From JBARCX01 sp049794535 (GTDB taxonomy: Bacteria; Pseudomonadota; Gammaproteobacteria; Xanthomonadales; Rhodanobacteraceae): 19,006 nt of DNA. Position numbers and translations under genes: made by a program. The notes under the pieces were generated by a model. The model was given only the letters and a program-made list of their open reading frames with translations, ran no database searches and was not told where the DNA came from. The stretch spans positions 1-19,006 of the forward strand of contig JBARCX010000416.1 in assembly GCA_049794535.1 (NCBI GenBank), written 5' to 3'. Positions 1-7,466 of the stretch are shown here, piece by piece (the stretch's first letter is position 1; each line of letters begins with the position of its first letter).

Positions 1-2169
1 GAGTCGTTGGCGCGCGACAACATGTACATCTATACCTCCTTTGCTGATCGCGAGGGCAACATCTGGCTTGGCGAAGTCGGCGGTCTTGAACGTCTCAGGC
101 CGAACAAGCTGCGCGCACTTGCTCCAGCAGGAAAAATTATCGACCCAGAAATGAGCCTCGGTATGAATGGTGACGTTTGGGTTGGCTCCAGCCAGGAACG
201 CGGTATTTATCAGATCAAAGGGGACTCCATGATCGCATGGCCTTCGCTAGGGACGGGCTTAGCCGCGATAAGCATAGACAAGGTAGGGAATATCTGGTTT
301 CTCAAAAATACGATGGATGCTAACGAGGACGACATTCGCATTCTAAGTAACGGGAGCATAAAACGTCTCCCGTATCCAGCGGGCTCCAATGGCATTTATG
401 CGTTAGGGGTCGCCAATGATTCGCAGGGGGGGTATTTGCTAGCGACCTCAGCGGGCCTCTTTCGCCTAAATAACAACGTGTGGACTGCCGGCTCTGGGCG
501 AAGCGGACTCCCGAGCGATTCGCCCAATCATATATACAGCGATGCAAAAGGGCGTATCTGGTTGATGTATACCAACAACCGCGTGGCTGTCATCGATGGT
601 GGTCATGCCAAGACGTATACAGCGGCTGATGGCATTGCGGTGGGAAACGTCGCTTCCGTGGATGTCAAACAAGGTGATATTTGGGTGGCTGGCGATGACG
701 GCATCGCAAGGCTGGAAGGCACGCGCTTTGTACCCCTCATGCTAGCGGGCAACACGTCCTTACGAAACGCTACAGGTGTGACGGAGACTTTCCAGGGCGA
801 TCTCTGGATAAACACTACCGGCGGCCTATATAAAATTTCCAAAGAAGAACTCGGACGCGCGGAGTTGGACAACAATTATCGTGTCAAAGCAACGTTGCTT
901 GACCAGAATGATGGTTTACAGGGGGGGTTGCAAAATTTGCTGCGCGGGCCATCGCTTTTACAAAGTGACAATGGGCGTTTGTGGATTGCACGCTCCGAAG
1001 GTGTGACATGGATCAATCCATCGCATGTGTTAAGCAACATGGTGCCGCCATACACTGCAGTTCTCTCTGTTAGCGCAGACGGACAGGAACAAGGCAAGTC
1101 GGCTTTCCCTGCATTACCCGCACTCACTCACGTTGTCCGAATTGGCTATACGGCGCCTCTGTTATCGATGCCGGAGAAAGTCACTTTCAAGTATCGACTG
1201 GACGGTGTAGATGAAGATTGGCAAGACGCAGGAACGAGGCGTGAGGCTACCTATACGAACCTTCGGCCGGGTAATTACCGTTTTCACGTGATTGCATCCA
1301 ATGAAGACGGCCTGCGCGGCGAGCAAGACACAATGGAACTGTTTAGCATTTCTCCTGCGTTCTATCAGACATGGTGGTTCAATACACTTTGCGTGCTCGT
1401 TACCGTGCTACTGACATGGGTTTTGATCGCGATCCGCATTCATCAATTGCAAACCCGACTTCGCTTACTGTTGACCACTAGGCAGAAAGAGCGTGAGCGT
1501 ATTGCGCGCGAACTGCACGACACGCTCATGCAAAGCATGCACGCAGTTTTGCTTCGGGTACAAACTTGGGCGGACAATAGCCTTATCGATCTCAAAATTC
1601 GTGAAGATATGTCGTATTTTGCCAATTTGACGAGAACGGTGTTGCAAGACGGTCGAGATCGAATCTTGGCCCTTCGTAACTCACCCGAACTAGAGCCTGA
1701 CCTAGTATTTGGGTTGCGAGATACTGGTGAAGAATACGCTAGAACTTACTCGTGTCTTTTTTCAATGGAACAGTACGGCGTACCTTTGTTGTTGCAACCG
1801 GATGTCCTAAGTGACCTATTTGAAATTGGCCGGGAAAGCATTCGCAATGCGTTCCTTCATGCCGAGGCAAGCATGGTCACCGTAATCCTAGATTTTAGTA
1901 GGCGTAATTTGATGCTTAGTGTGCGCGATGACGGTATCGGCATTCCAAATGACATTCTTGCCCGCGGCGGAAAGGTGGGCCACTGGGGGCTCGCGGGTAT
2001 GCACGAGCGTGCGCTTCGAATTGGTGGCAAATTGACGATCACCCGCTGTGATGGTCGCGGCACAGAAGTAGTGTTGGTTATTTCTTCAGGTCATGCGTAC
2101 AGAAGGCTATTTGCGAGGTTACGGATGTGGCTGCAGCGTAAATCGTCGACCTTAGATAAGTCATTATAA
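1..2169 (+). CDS. Propeller-type membrane sensor histidine kinase (5' partial)
   Basis: The frame is open to base 1, so the true start lies upstream; residue numbers here count from the TTG at 7. The N-terminal ~360 residues carry two-component-regulator propeller blades of the type GNIWLG, GRIWLM, GDIWVA, GDLWIN and GRLWIA. A Y_Y_Y domain follows (~380-440, ending in a TNLRPGNYRFHV-like strand), then one transmembrane segment (~456-480). The HisKA_3 dimerisation helix has motif ERERIARELHD with phospho-acceptor His504. The HATPase_c domain has an N box around 606-622 and a DDGIGIP box at 641-647. The sensor should be periplasmic and the kinase core cytosolic. In this family the ligand is often a carbohydrate or other exported substrate, but nothing here identifies it. 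Its partner regulator is not in the window, and the stop codon abuts an IS remnant. Base composition looks more AT-rich than in the SDR genes. The class is secure. Confidence 0.93.
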   Translation, partial: ESLARDNMYIYTSFADREGNIWLGEVGGLERLRPNKLRALAPAGKIIDPEMSLGMNGDVWVGSSQERGIYQIKGDSMIAWPSLGTGLAAISIDKVGNIWFLKNTMDANEDDIRILSNGSIKRLPYPAGSNGIYALGVANDSQGGYLLATSAGLFRLNNNVWTAGSGRSGLPSDSPNHIYSDAKGRIWLMYTNNRVAVIDGGHAKTYTAADGIAVGNVASVDVKQGDIWVAGDDGIARLEGTRFVPLMLAGNTSLRNATGVTETFQGDLWINTTGGLYKISKEELGRAELDNNYRVKATLLDQNDGLQGGLQNLLRGPSLLQSDNGRLWIARSEGVTWINPSHVLSNMVPPYTAVLSVSADGQEQGKSAFPALPALTHVVRIGYTAPLLSMPEKVTFKYRLDGVDEDWQDAGTRREATYTNLRPGNYRFHVIASNEDGLRGEQDTMELFSISPAFYQTWWFNTLCVLVTVLLTWVLIAIRIHQLQTRLRLLLTTRQKERERIARELHDTLMQSMHAVLLRVQTWADNSLIDLKIREDMSYFANLTRTVLQDGRDRILALRNSPELEPDLVFGLRDTGEEYARTYSCLFSMEQYGVPLLLQPDVLSDLFEIGRESIRNAFLHAEASMVTVILDFSRRNLMLSVRDDGIGIPNDILARGGKVGHWGLAGMHERALRIGGKLTITRCDGRGTEVVLVISSGHAYRRLFARLRMWLQRKSSTLDKSL

Positions 2170-2400
2170 GACTTTGAGTTAGCCGCCTAAAACATCATTG
2201 GCGCAGCGCCATCTAGATGTCCATGCCGGCGTTGCCGGCTGGAGAATACCTCGATGTAATCGAACACGTTGCTGCGCGCTTCTTCGCGACAGCCGTAGAC
2301 GCCGACACGAATATGTTCTTCTTTAAGATTGCCGAAAATGACTCAGACACCGAGTGTGTCATAACAGTTGTCTACGAAATCTGGCGCGTATCAATCAGAA
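2170..2400 (-). pseudogene. IS3-family transposase (OrfB) 3' remnant, copy 1
   Basis: Read on the minus strand, 2309-2187 encodes RVGVYGCREEARSNVFDYIE and then a degenerate SSRQRRHGHL, ending at a stop. This is the C-terminal signature of the IS3-family DDE integrase (REEAR..VFDYIE.FYN..RRH). Further upstream on that strand, after a 1-base loss relative to copy 2, comes ESFSAILKK, matching the family's AESFFSxLKKER. At 2375-2358 VDNCYD matches the conserved G(N/D)CYDNA segment. Several frameshifts make it non-functional. The 3' end and the bases past the stop (TGGCTAACTC-like) match copy 2 at 6056-6216 at roughly three quarters of positions by eye. The remnant begins immediately after the stop of the upstream kinase. 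No complete terminal repeat or first ORF is visible. Confidence 0.72.
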
Positions 2401-2571
2401 CATCATTTTTAGTCAAAAACGATGACGAAAGAGAAGAGTGCGCGCGTCGGAGCGATCTACTCTCACGCCCAAGAAAGATCAGATGTGTGGTCAAGGTATC
2501 GATGGATACCTCAAATTTCCTTAAGGTCACGACCCTATGCTCGTCGCTTCACCCTTACCGAAGGAGGCGTT
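2401..2571. other. Upstream region of the exported hydrolase gene
   Basis: This gene-free leader lies between the IS remnant and the hydrolase start. The hydrolase frame is open back to an ATG at 2422, but the residues there look unlike a protein N-terminus and the Tat signal starts later, so it is treated as leader. It contains the 18-bp inverted repeat annotated separately. No confident -35/-10 pair was recognised. Confidence 0.5.
2494..2511. promoter_or_regulatory. 18-bp inverted repeat upstream of hydrolase
   Basis: AGGTATC and GATACCT form perfect 7-bp arms around a 4-base spacer, 60 bp before the hydrolase ATG. The symmetry suits a dimeric repressor or activator site. It could instead form a small hairpin in the leader mRNA, but no T-run follows, so it is not a typical terminator. 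No bound regulator can be named. Confidence 0.4.
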
Positions 2572-3582
2572 ATGAGTGAAAAAGAAAAAGTCGACGTCAT
2601 CAATAAATCGCGTCGCAAAGTGTTGGCCGGAGCCGGCGCGGTAGTTGCTGCCTCAGTGGCGATGCCCCTGCTCTCTTCGAAAGACGGGGTGCGCGCCGCC
2701 ACCCCCGGAAAGCAAACGCATTCATCTACTGGAGGCCAACAGTTGAGCAACACGGCTGTTACAAAAGATGGTGTTGAGATTTTCTATAAGGACTGGGGTC
2801 CGAAGGACGCCCAGCCTATTGTTTTTCACCACGGCTGGCCTCTGTCGTCGGATGACTGGGACGCGCAAATGCTGTTCTTCGTTGCCAATGGTTATCGCGT
2901 CGTCGCGCATGACAGGCGCGGTCACGGTCGCTCCTCGCAAGTGAGTACCGGCCATGATATGGACCATTACGCGGCAGATGCCTCGGCAGTGGTCGAGTAT
3001 CTCGATCTGAAGAATGCAATTCACATCGGCCATTCGACGGGCGGCGGCGAGGTGGCTCGCTATGTTGCGAAGTACGGCCAGCCTCAGGGGCGCGTAGCAA
3101 AAGCGGTGCTTCTCGCCGCTATTCCTCCGTTGATGGTCAAAACCTCGAGCAACCCAGGCGGCACGTCAATCGAAGTGTTCGACGGCTTCCGCAAGGCGCT
3201 GGCTGCCAACCGGGCACAGTTTTTCCTCGATGTTCCTTCGGGTCCGTTTTATGGCTTCAACAGACCTGGAGCAAAGGTCTCACAGGGAATTATCCAGAAT
3301 TGGTGGCGTCAGGGGATGATGGGCAGTGCGGACGCTCATTACGAAGGCATCAAGGCTTTCTCTGAGACAAACCAAACGGATGATCTCAAAGCGATAACGG
3401 TGCCAACTCTCGTGATGCAGGGTGACGATGACCAGGTCGTGCCTTACAAAGACGCTTCATTACTGCAAGCCAAACTTCTCAAGAATGGCACACTCAAGAT
3501 TTATTCCGGCTTTCCACACGGGCTGATGACGACACATGCGGATGTCGTCAATGCCGACATTCTGGACTTCATCAAGCGTTAG
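2572..3582 (+). CDS. Tat-exported alpha/beta hydrolase, haloperoxidase-like
   Basis: The ATG at 2572 is chosen because AAGGAGG lies at 2561-2567 with ideal spacing and a twin-arginine signal follows at once: SRRKVLAG, a hydrophobic stretch, then an Ala-rich cleavage region near residues 40-43. The 336-residue product is a full-length alpha/beta hydrolase with a ~60-residue export extension. Family marks are FHHGWPLSSDDWD (oxyanion-hole loop), the AHDRRGHGRS strand-loop, and nucleophile elbow GHSTGG with Ser155. The acid is probably Asp287 in GDDDQVVP and the base His316 in PHGL. These match the cofactor-free bacterial haloperoxidase/perhydrolase group, whose halogenation arises from peracid formation; the real substrate is more likely an ester or lactone. 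The Tat signal means it folds in the cytosol and acts in the periplasm or outside. katG follows 243 bp downstream on the same strand, and IS remnants flank both genes. Confidence 0.9.
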   Translation: MSEKEKVDVINKSRRKVLAGAGAVVAASVAMPLLSSKDGVRAATPGKQTHSSTGGQQLSNTAVTKDGVEIFYKDWGPKDAQPIVFHHGWPLSSDDWDAQMLFFVANGYRVVAHDRRGHGRSSQVSTGHDMDHYAADASAVVEYLDLKNAIHIGHSTGGGEVARYVAKYGQPQGRVAKAVLLAAIPPLMVKTSSNPGGTSIEVFDGFRKALAANRAQFFLDVPSGPFYGFNRPGAKVSQGIIQNWWRQGMMGSADAHYEGIKAFSETNQTDDLKAITVPTLVMQGDDDQVVPYKDASLLQAKLLKNGTLKIYSGFPHGLMTTHADVVNADILDFIKR

Positions 3583-3620
3583 TGACGAGGGAGCCTCTCC
3601 GATAAGGAAAGGTCGCATCT

Positions 3621-3646
3621 CCCGTGCTTGGATGCGCGGGCTTTCT
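3621..3646 (+). terminator. Possible weak rho-independent terminator after the hydrolase
   Basis: CCCGTGC and GCGCGGG pair (one G-U) around a 6-base loop, followed by CTTTCT. The stem lies 38 bp past the hydrolase stop. The T-tract is short and broken, so the call is tentative. If real, it separates the hydrolase transcript from katG. Confidence 0.35.
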
Positions 3647-3825
3647 ATGCATTGCCATCTTAATGGCGTTGCGTACTCCACAGACGTTTTCGGATGAACA
3701 CGGATGTTCTCCTTGACGTTGTCCGCCAATGATCGCTGCAGCGAAGAGGGCACTTTGTGTCGTGCGCTCGTGCTAATCCGATGCCATCGTAATGACCGAA
3801 GCGAAACGTTCTGAGGAGAAAGTCT

Positions 3826-6009
3826 ATGTCGGCTGAACTAAAGTGCCCATTCAAGAGGATCCCTAGTGAAGGAACATCGAACCGGGATTGGTGGCCGAAC
3901 CAGCTGGATATGCAGATTCTGCATCGGCATTCCTCTTTGTCGAATCCGATGGACAATGACTTCCATTACGCCGAAGCGTTCAAAGGCCTCGATCTTCCAG
4001 CAGTGAAGAAGGATCTTCATGCGTTGATGACCGACTCGCAGAATTGGTGGCCGGCGGATTTCGGTCACTATGGTCCCTTTTTCATTCGCTTGGCATGGCA
4101 CAGTGCCGGTACCTATCGCATAGGGGACGGTGGCGGCGGTGCGGGTGCCGGCCAGCAGCGCTTCGCCCCCCTCAACAGCTGGCCCGACAACGGCAACCTG
4201 GACAAGGCGCGCCGGTTGCTTTGGCCGATCAAGCAAAAGTACGGCCGAAATATTTCATGGGCCGATCTGATCATTCTTACTGGCAACGTGGCTCTGGAAT
4301 CCATGGGGTTCAAGACCTTCGGTTTTGGCGGCGGGCGTGAGGATGCGTGGGAGCCAGAAGAAGATGTCTATTGGGGTTCCGAAACCACCTGGCTGGGGGG
4401 CGACAAGCGCTACTCTGGCGAACGTGATCTAGAAAATCCACTCGCCGCTGTGCAGATGGGACTGATCTACGTGAACCCGGAAGGTCCGGAAGGCAACCCA
4501 GACCCACTTGCAGCAGTTAAAGATATTCGCGACACGTTCGAGCGCATGGCGATGAATGATGAAGAGACGGTCGCCTTGATCGCGGGCGGTCACACCTTCG
4601 GTAAAACTCATGGTGCTGGCCTGGCGTCCCATGTCGGCGCCGAACCAGAAGCGGCCGGTATCGAAGAAATGGGCCTTGGCTGGAGGAGCAGCTACGGTGC
4701 TGGTAAAGGTCGCGACGCGATCACCAGCGGCCTGGAAGTCACCTGGACCACTACGCCGACGAGATGGGGCAACGGCTTCTTCGAGAGCTTGTTCGGCTAC
4801 GAATGGGAACTGACCAAGAGTCCGGCCGGCGCTCACCAATGGAAACCGAAAGGTGATGTCGGTGCAGGCACGATTCCGGATCCACAGGACCCGTCGAAGC
4901 GCCGCGCTCCGTCGATGTTGACCACGGATCTCTCTTTGCGCGTCGACCCGATCTACGAAAAGATTTCGAGGCACTTCCACGAACATCCGGATCAGTTTGC
5001 CGATGCCTTCGCCCGTGCATGGTTCAAGCTGACCCATCGCGACATGGGGCCGCGCACACGCTATCTCGGCCCGGATGTTCCGGCCGAAGCGTTGATTTGG
5101 CAGGACCCCATTCCTGCCGTTGATCACGAACTGATCGACGAACAAGACATTGCCTTACTCAAACGCAAAATACTGACTTCAGGCTTGTCCGTTTCGGAAC
5201 TGGTTTCGACCGCCTGGGCATCGGCATCCACCTTCCGTGGCTCCGACAAGCGCGGCGGCGCCAACGGTGCGCGTATCCGCCTAGCGCCGCAGAAGGATTG
5301 GGAAGTCAATCAGCCTGAGCAGTTGTCGAAGGTGCTGAATATCCTCGAGAGCATCCAAGGCCACTTCAACAGGGCGATGCCTGGAGGCAAGCAGGTGTCG
5401 CTTGCAGACTTAATCGTGCTAGGTGGTTGCGCAGGCGTCGAGCAAGCTGCGAAGCATGCCGGTGTCGATGTGACAGTGCCCTTTACGCCGGGACGAATGG
5501 ATGCTTCGCAGGAACAAACAGATCTGCATTCTTTCGCGGTGCTTGAACCTGTTGCTGATGGCTTCCGCAACTACCACAGGGGCAAATGCATGGTGCCCGC
5601 CGAGAAGCTTCTGGTCTATAAGGCCAAGCAGCTGAAGCTGACCGCACCCGAGTTGGTAGTGCTTGTCGGTGGGATGCGCGTTTTGGATGCTAATTTCGAG
5701 CATGCATCCTTCGGCGTCTTCACCGATCAACCACAGACATTGACCAATGACTTTTTTATCAATCTGCTCGATATGACAACGGAATGGAAACCAGTCGCAC
5801 ACACCGACAACTTGTTCGAAGGACATCATCGCGTCACAGGTGAACTCATGTGGATCGGTAGGCGTGTCGATCTTATTTTCGGTTCGAACGCTCAACTCCG
5901 GGCTTTGGCCGAGGTTTATGGCAGCTCAGACGCACATGAGAAGTTCGTCCACGATTTCATCGCCGCCTGGAACAAGGTGATGAACCTCGACCGATTCGAT
6001 CTTAAGTGA
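3826..6009 (+). CDS. katG: Catalase-peroxidase KatG
   Basis: This 727-residue bifunctional haem enzyme dismutates hydrogen peroxide and also has peroxidase activity. The N-terminal half holds the active site: distal Arg88, Trp91 and His92 in FIRLAWHSAGTYR, and the proximal haem ligand His256 in AGGHTFGKTHG. The residues of the Met-Tyr-Trp crosslink needed for catalase activity are all present: Trp91, Tyr215 in LIYVNPEGPEG, and Met241 in RMAMNDEE. The mobile Arg corresponds to Arg412. The C-terminal half is the usual non-haem duplicate domain. Length is normal for the family and there is no signal peptide, so it is cytosolic. The start is supported by TGAGGAG about 8 bases before the ATG and by a typical KatG N-terminus (KCPF, then SNRDWWPNQL). 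No clear OxyR-type tetranucleotide array was recognised in the 243-bp leader. IS remnants lie on both sides of the hydrolase/katG pair. Confidence 0.98.
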   Translation: MSAELKCPFKRIPSEGTSNRDWWPNQLDMQILHRHSSLSNPMDNDFHYAEAFKGLDLPAVKKDLHALMTDSQNWWPADFGHYGPFFIRLAWHSAGTYRIGDGGGGAGAGQQRFAPLNSWPDNGNLDKARRLLWPIKQKYGRNISWADLIILTGNVALESMGFKTFGFGGGREDAWEPEEDVYWGSETTWLGGDKRYSGERDLENPLAAVQMGLIYVNPEGPEGNPDPLAAVKDIRDTFERMAMNDEETVALIAGGHTFGKTHGAGLASHVGAEPEAAGIEEMGLGWRSSYGAGKGRDAITSGLEVTWTTTPTRWGNGFFESLFGYEWELTKSPAGAHQWKPKGDVGAGTIPDPQDPSKRRAPSMLTTDLSLRVDPIYEKISRHFHEHPDQFADAFARAWFKLTHRDMGPRTRYLGPDVPAEALIWQDPIPAVDHELIDEQDIALLKRKILTSGLSVSELVSTAWASASTFRGSDKRGGANGARIRLAPQKDWEVNQPEQLSKVLNILESIQGHFNRAMPGGKQVSLADLIVLGGCAGVEQAAKHAGVDVTVPFTPGRMDASQEQTDLHSFAVLEPVADGFRNYHRGKCMVPAEKLLVYKAKQLKLTAPELVVLVGGMRVLDANFEHASFGVFTDQPQTLTNDFFINLLDMTTEWKPVAHTDNLFEGHHRVTGELMWIGRRVDLIFGSNAQLRALAEVYGSSDAHEKFVHDFIAAWNKVMNLDRFDLK

Positions 6010-6055
6010 TTCCTTAAACCTGGTACGCCCCCGCTTTCGTAGACGGTTAGGGTCT
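6010..6055. other. Short gap after katG
   Basis: Gene-free bases between the katG stop and the IS remnant. No convincing stem-loop with a T-run was seen, so no terminator for katG is called. Confidence 0.4.
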
Positions 6056-6216
6056 CGATTTTGAGTTAGCCACCTCGGACATCATTGGCGCAAGGCCACT
6101 AAGATGTCCATGGCGGTGTTGCCGATTGTAGAAACCCCAGATGTAATCGAACACAGCGCTGCGTGCTTCCTCTCGACCGCTGTAGACCCGACCACGAACA
6201 CGCTCCTTCTTTAAGA
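6056..6216 (-). pseudogene. IS3-family transposase (OrfB) 3' remnant, copy 2
   Basis: On the minus strand this encodes LLKKERVRGRVY, then SGREEARSAVFDYIWGFYNR, then QHRHGHLSGLAPMMSE. This is the C-terminal end of an IS3-family integrase-type transposase. Here the frame is intact across the fragment, but everything upstream of LKKER is missing: the sequence beyond 6216 no longer resembles the family. The copy-1 stop is read through, ending at 6047. Orientation is the same as copy 1 and the outer boundary sequence (GAGTTAGCC) is shared. It is clearly a remnant, being only about 55 codons of a gene that normally has about 270-300. Confidence 0.75.
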
Positions 6217-6328
6217 GCAAGCACTGCGAGCACAACCGAGAGCCAATGCCCTATCGCACTTGTTTCTGCATCCGCTTCTTTGTTGCCGAGCAGGCGAGTA
6301 GGGCGTCTATGGCTGCCGGTGTTGCTTG
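6217..6328. other. Gap between IS remnant and the TfoX-domain gene
   Basis: About 110 bp downstream of the minus-strand operon. No gene, terminator with a T-run, or further IS sequence was recognised. The copy-2 breakpoint is at its left edge. Confidence 0.4.
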
Positions 6329-6658
6329 TCATCTATCGTGGTCCACACGCCTGGAGGCGGCCGCTGCAAGCTTGACCCAAATGGCCATGCTCTCCGGATC
6401 ATCAAAGGCATCCACCGGGACAGTCCAATAGGGCATCAAAACGGTCTTTCCGCGCTTGTCGACATGCGACCATCGCGTCCCGCCCGCGGCTTCAAACCTT
6501 GGTGCGGTCTCGGCATCGGCCTTCAGCAGCAGCTCGCCATTGCGCCGGACAATGCCGACGATGAGGCCGTCGAAATAGATCGCCTTGCCACCAAACAACC
6601 GCTTGATCGTCACGGCGCCAAGGCCGGCGAATAGATCCTCAATCTCGATGTTATCCAT
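6329..6658 (-). CDS. TfoX/Sxy N-terminal-domain protein
   Basis: This 109-residue protein is made almost wholly of the TfoX N-terminal domain: an N-terminal helix, RLFGGKAIYFDG (~20-31), a strand pair around IVGIVRRNGELLLKAD, a GGTRWSHVDKRGKTVLMPYW segment, then a C-terminal helix after the DDPE turn. In TfoX/Sxy proper, an N-terminal and a C-terminal domain act in competence gene control. Single-domain versions like this one are common and mostly uncharacterised, so no competence role should be assumed. The ATG has GAGAGG a few bases upstream. It is the last gene of a minus-strand run, 42 bp after the SDR stop, so co-transcription is likely. No DNA-binding helix-turn-helix is evident. Confidence 0.85.
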   Translation of the reverse strand: MDNIEIEDLFAGLGAVTIKRLFGGKAIYFDGLIVGIVRRNGELLLKADAETAPRFEAAGGTRWSHVDKRGKTVLMPYWTVPVDAFDDPESMAIWVKLAAAASRRVDHDR

Positions 6659-6700
6659 CGCTGCCTCTCGCGCTGCTGGCGTCGTGACTTACACTGTTGA

Positions 6701-7429
6701 TCAAATTTGCGCTCTGCCGCCATCGACAAAGAGTTCGATACCTGTGACGAAACTGGAGTCATCAGAGGCGAGAAACAGCGCCGCCTTAGCAACTTCGTCG
6801 GCCTCGCCCATGCGTCCCATTGGGATGGTGGACACCATCCGCGCGATGATGTCAGCGGGCTGGCCGTCCGTGATAGGCGTGTCGATCGGTCCGGGGCTGA
6901 GAACATTCGAGCGGATGCGTCGGTCCTTCAGTTCCACGGTCCATGCACGGACGAAGTTCCGTATGGCGGCTTTGCTCGCGCCGTACACGCCGAAGGCAGG
7001 AGTGCCCTTCATGCTCGCGACCGAGCCAGTAAGAATGATGGAACCGCCATCATTCAGCAGCGGCAGGGCCTTCTGCACCGTGAACAGCGTTCCTTTGACA
7101 TTGATGTCGAATATTTTGTCGAAATGCTCCTCCGTGATTTGTCCCAGCGGCGCAAAGTCGCCAACACCGGCATTGGCGAAGACGATATCGATTCGGCCTT
7201 TCGTTTTGACGGCTTCGTAAAGGCGATCAAGGTCGGACATTTTCGAAATGTCTCCTTGAATACCGGTGACGTTGTTGCCGATTTCCGCCACGGCCTCGTC
7301 GAGCTCCTTCTGGCGGCGGCCTGTGATGAAGACATAGGCGCCTTCGTTTACAAAGAGCTTCGCAGCAGCCAAGCCTATGCCCGTAGTACCGCCCGTGATA
7401 ACTGCGATTTTTCCAGCTAATTTGTTCAT
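6701..7429 (-). CDS. SDR-family oxidoreductase 1
   Basis: A 242-residue classical short-chain dehydrogenase/reductase. The start at 7429 (MNKLAGKIAV) has GGAG about 10 bases upstream; an in-frame start at 7504 would overlap the neighbouring gene and add residues with no domain. The Rossmann motif TGGTTGIG is at 12-19, NAG at 86-88, and the catalytic tetrad is probably Asn110, Ser136, Tyr149 and Lys153 (YGASK). Arg38-Arg39 at the end of beta-2 suggest NADP(H). The SPGPIDTPI loop and the C-terminal VDGG are typical. SDRs of this type reduce ketones or oxidise alcohols on small molecules; the substrate cannot be inferred. It is third in the operon, 37 bp after SDR 2. Confidence 0.93.
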   Translation of the reverse strand: MNKLAGKIAVITGGTTGIGLAAAKLFVNEGAYVFITGRRQKELDEAVAEIGNNVTGIQGDISKMSDLDRLYEAVKTKGRIDIVFANAGVGDFAPLGQITEEHFDKIFDINVKGTLFTVQKALPLLNDGGSIILTGSVASMKGTPAFGVYGASKAAIRNFVRAWTVELKDRRIRSNVLSPGPIDTPITDGQPADIIARMVSTIPMGRMGEADEVAKAALFLASDDSSFVTGIELFVDGGRAQI

Positions 7430-7466
7430 TGGTACAACTCCACTCATTAGATTTGATGAGAGCAGC

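Noticed and set aside
2422..2571. 50-codon N-terminal extension of the hydrolase
   Set aside because: The extension would bury the Tat signal inside the protein, and a strong AAGGAGG precedes the ATG at 2572.
2217..2579. Plus-strand frame of 120 codons before the hydrolase
   Set aside because: It reads through the IS transposase remnant in the wrong direction and into the hydrolase leader; the minus-strand reading gives recognisable transposase motifs instead.
3647..3825. OxyR binding array upstream of katG
   Set aside because: I looked for the spaced ATAG/CTAT pattern and did not find a convincing match by eye.
4429..5145. Long open frame of 238 codons on the minus strand inside katG
   Set aside because: katG is certain on the plus strand across this span. 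The antisense frame has no domain, no ribosome site and a composition dictated by katG codons.
2170..6216. Intact composite transposon
   Set aside because: Both flanking copies are short, diverged 3' fragments, one frameshifted and one truncated; no complete transposase, terminal repeat pair or target duplication is visible.
6585..7420. Plus-strand frames of 211 and 237 codons opposite SDR 1
   Set aside because: They are antisense shadows of an SDR with all catalytic residues; their translations have no recognisable motifs.
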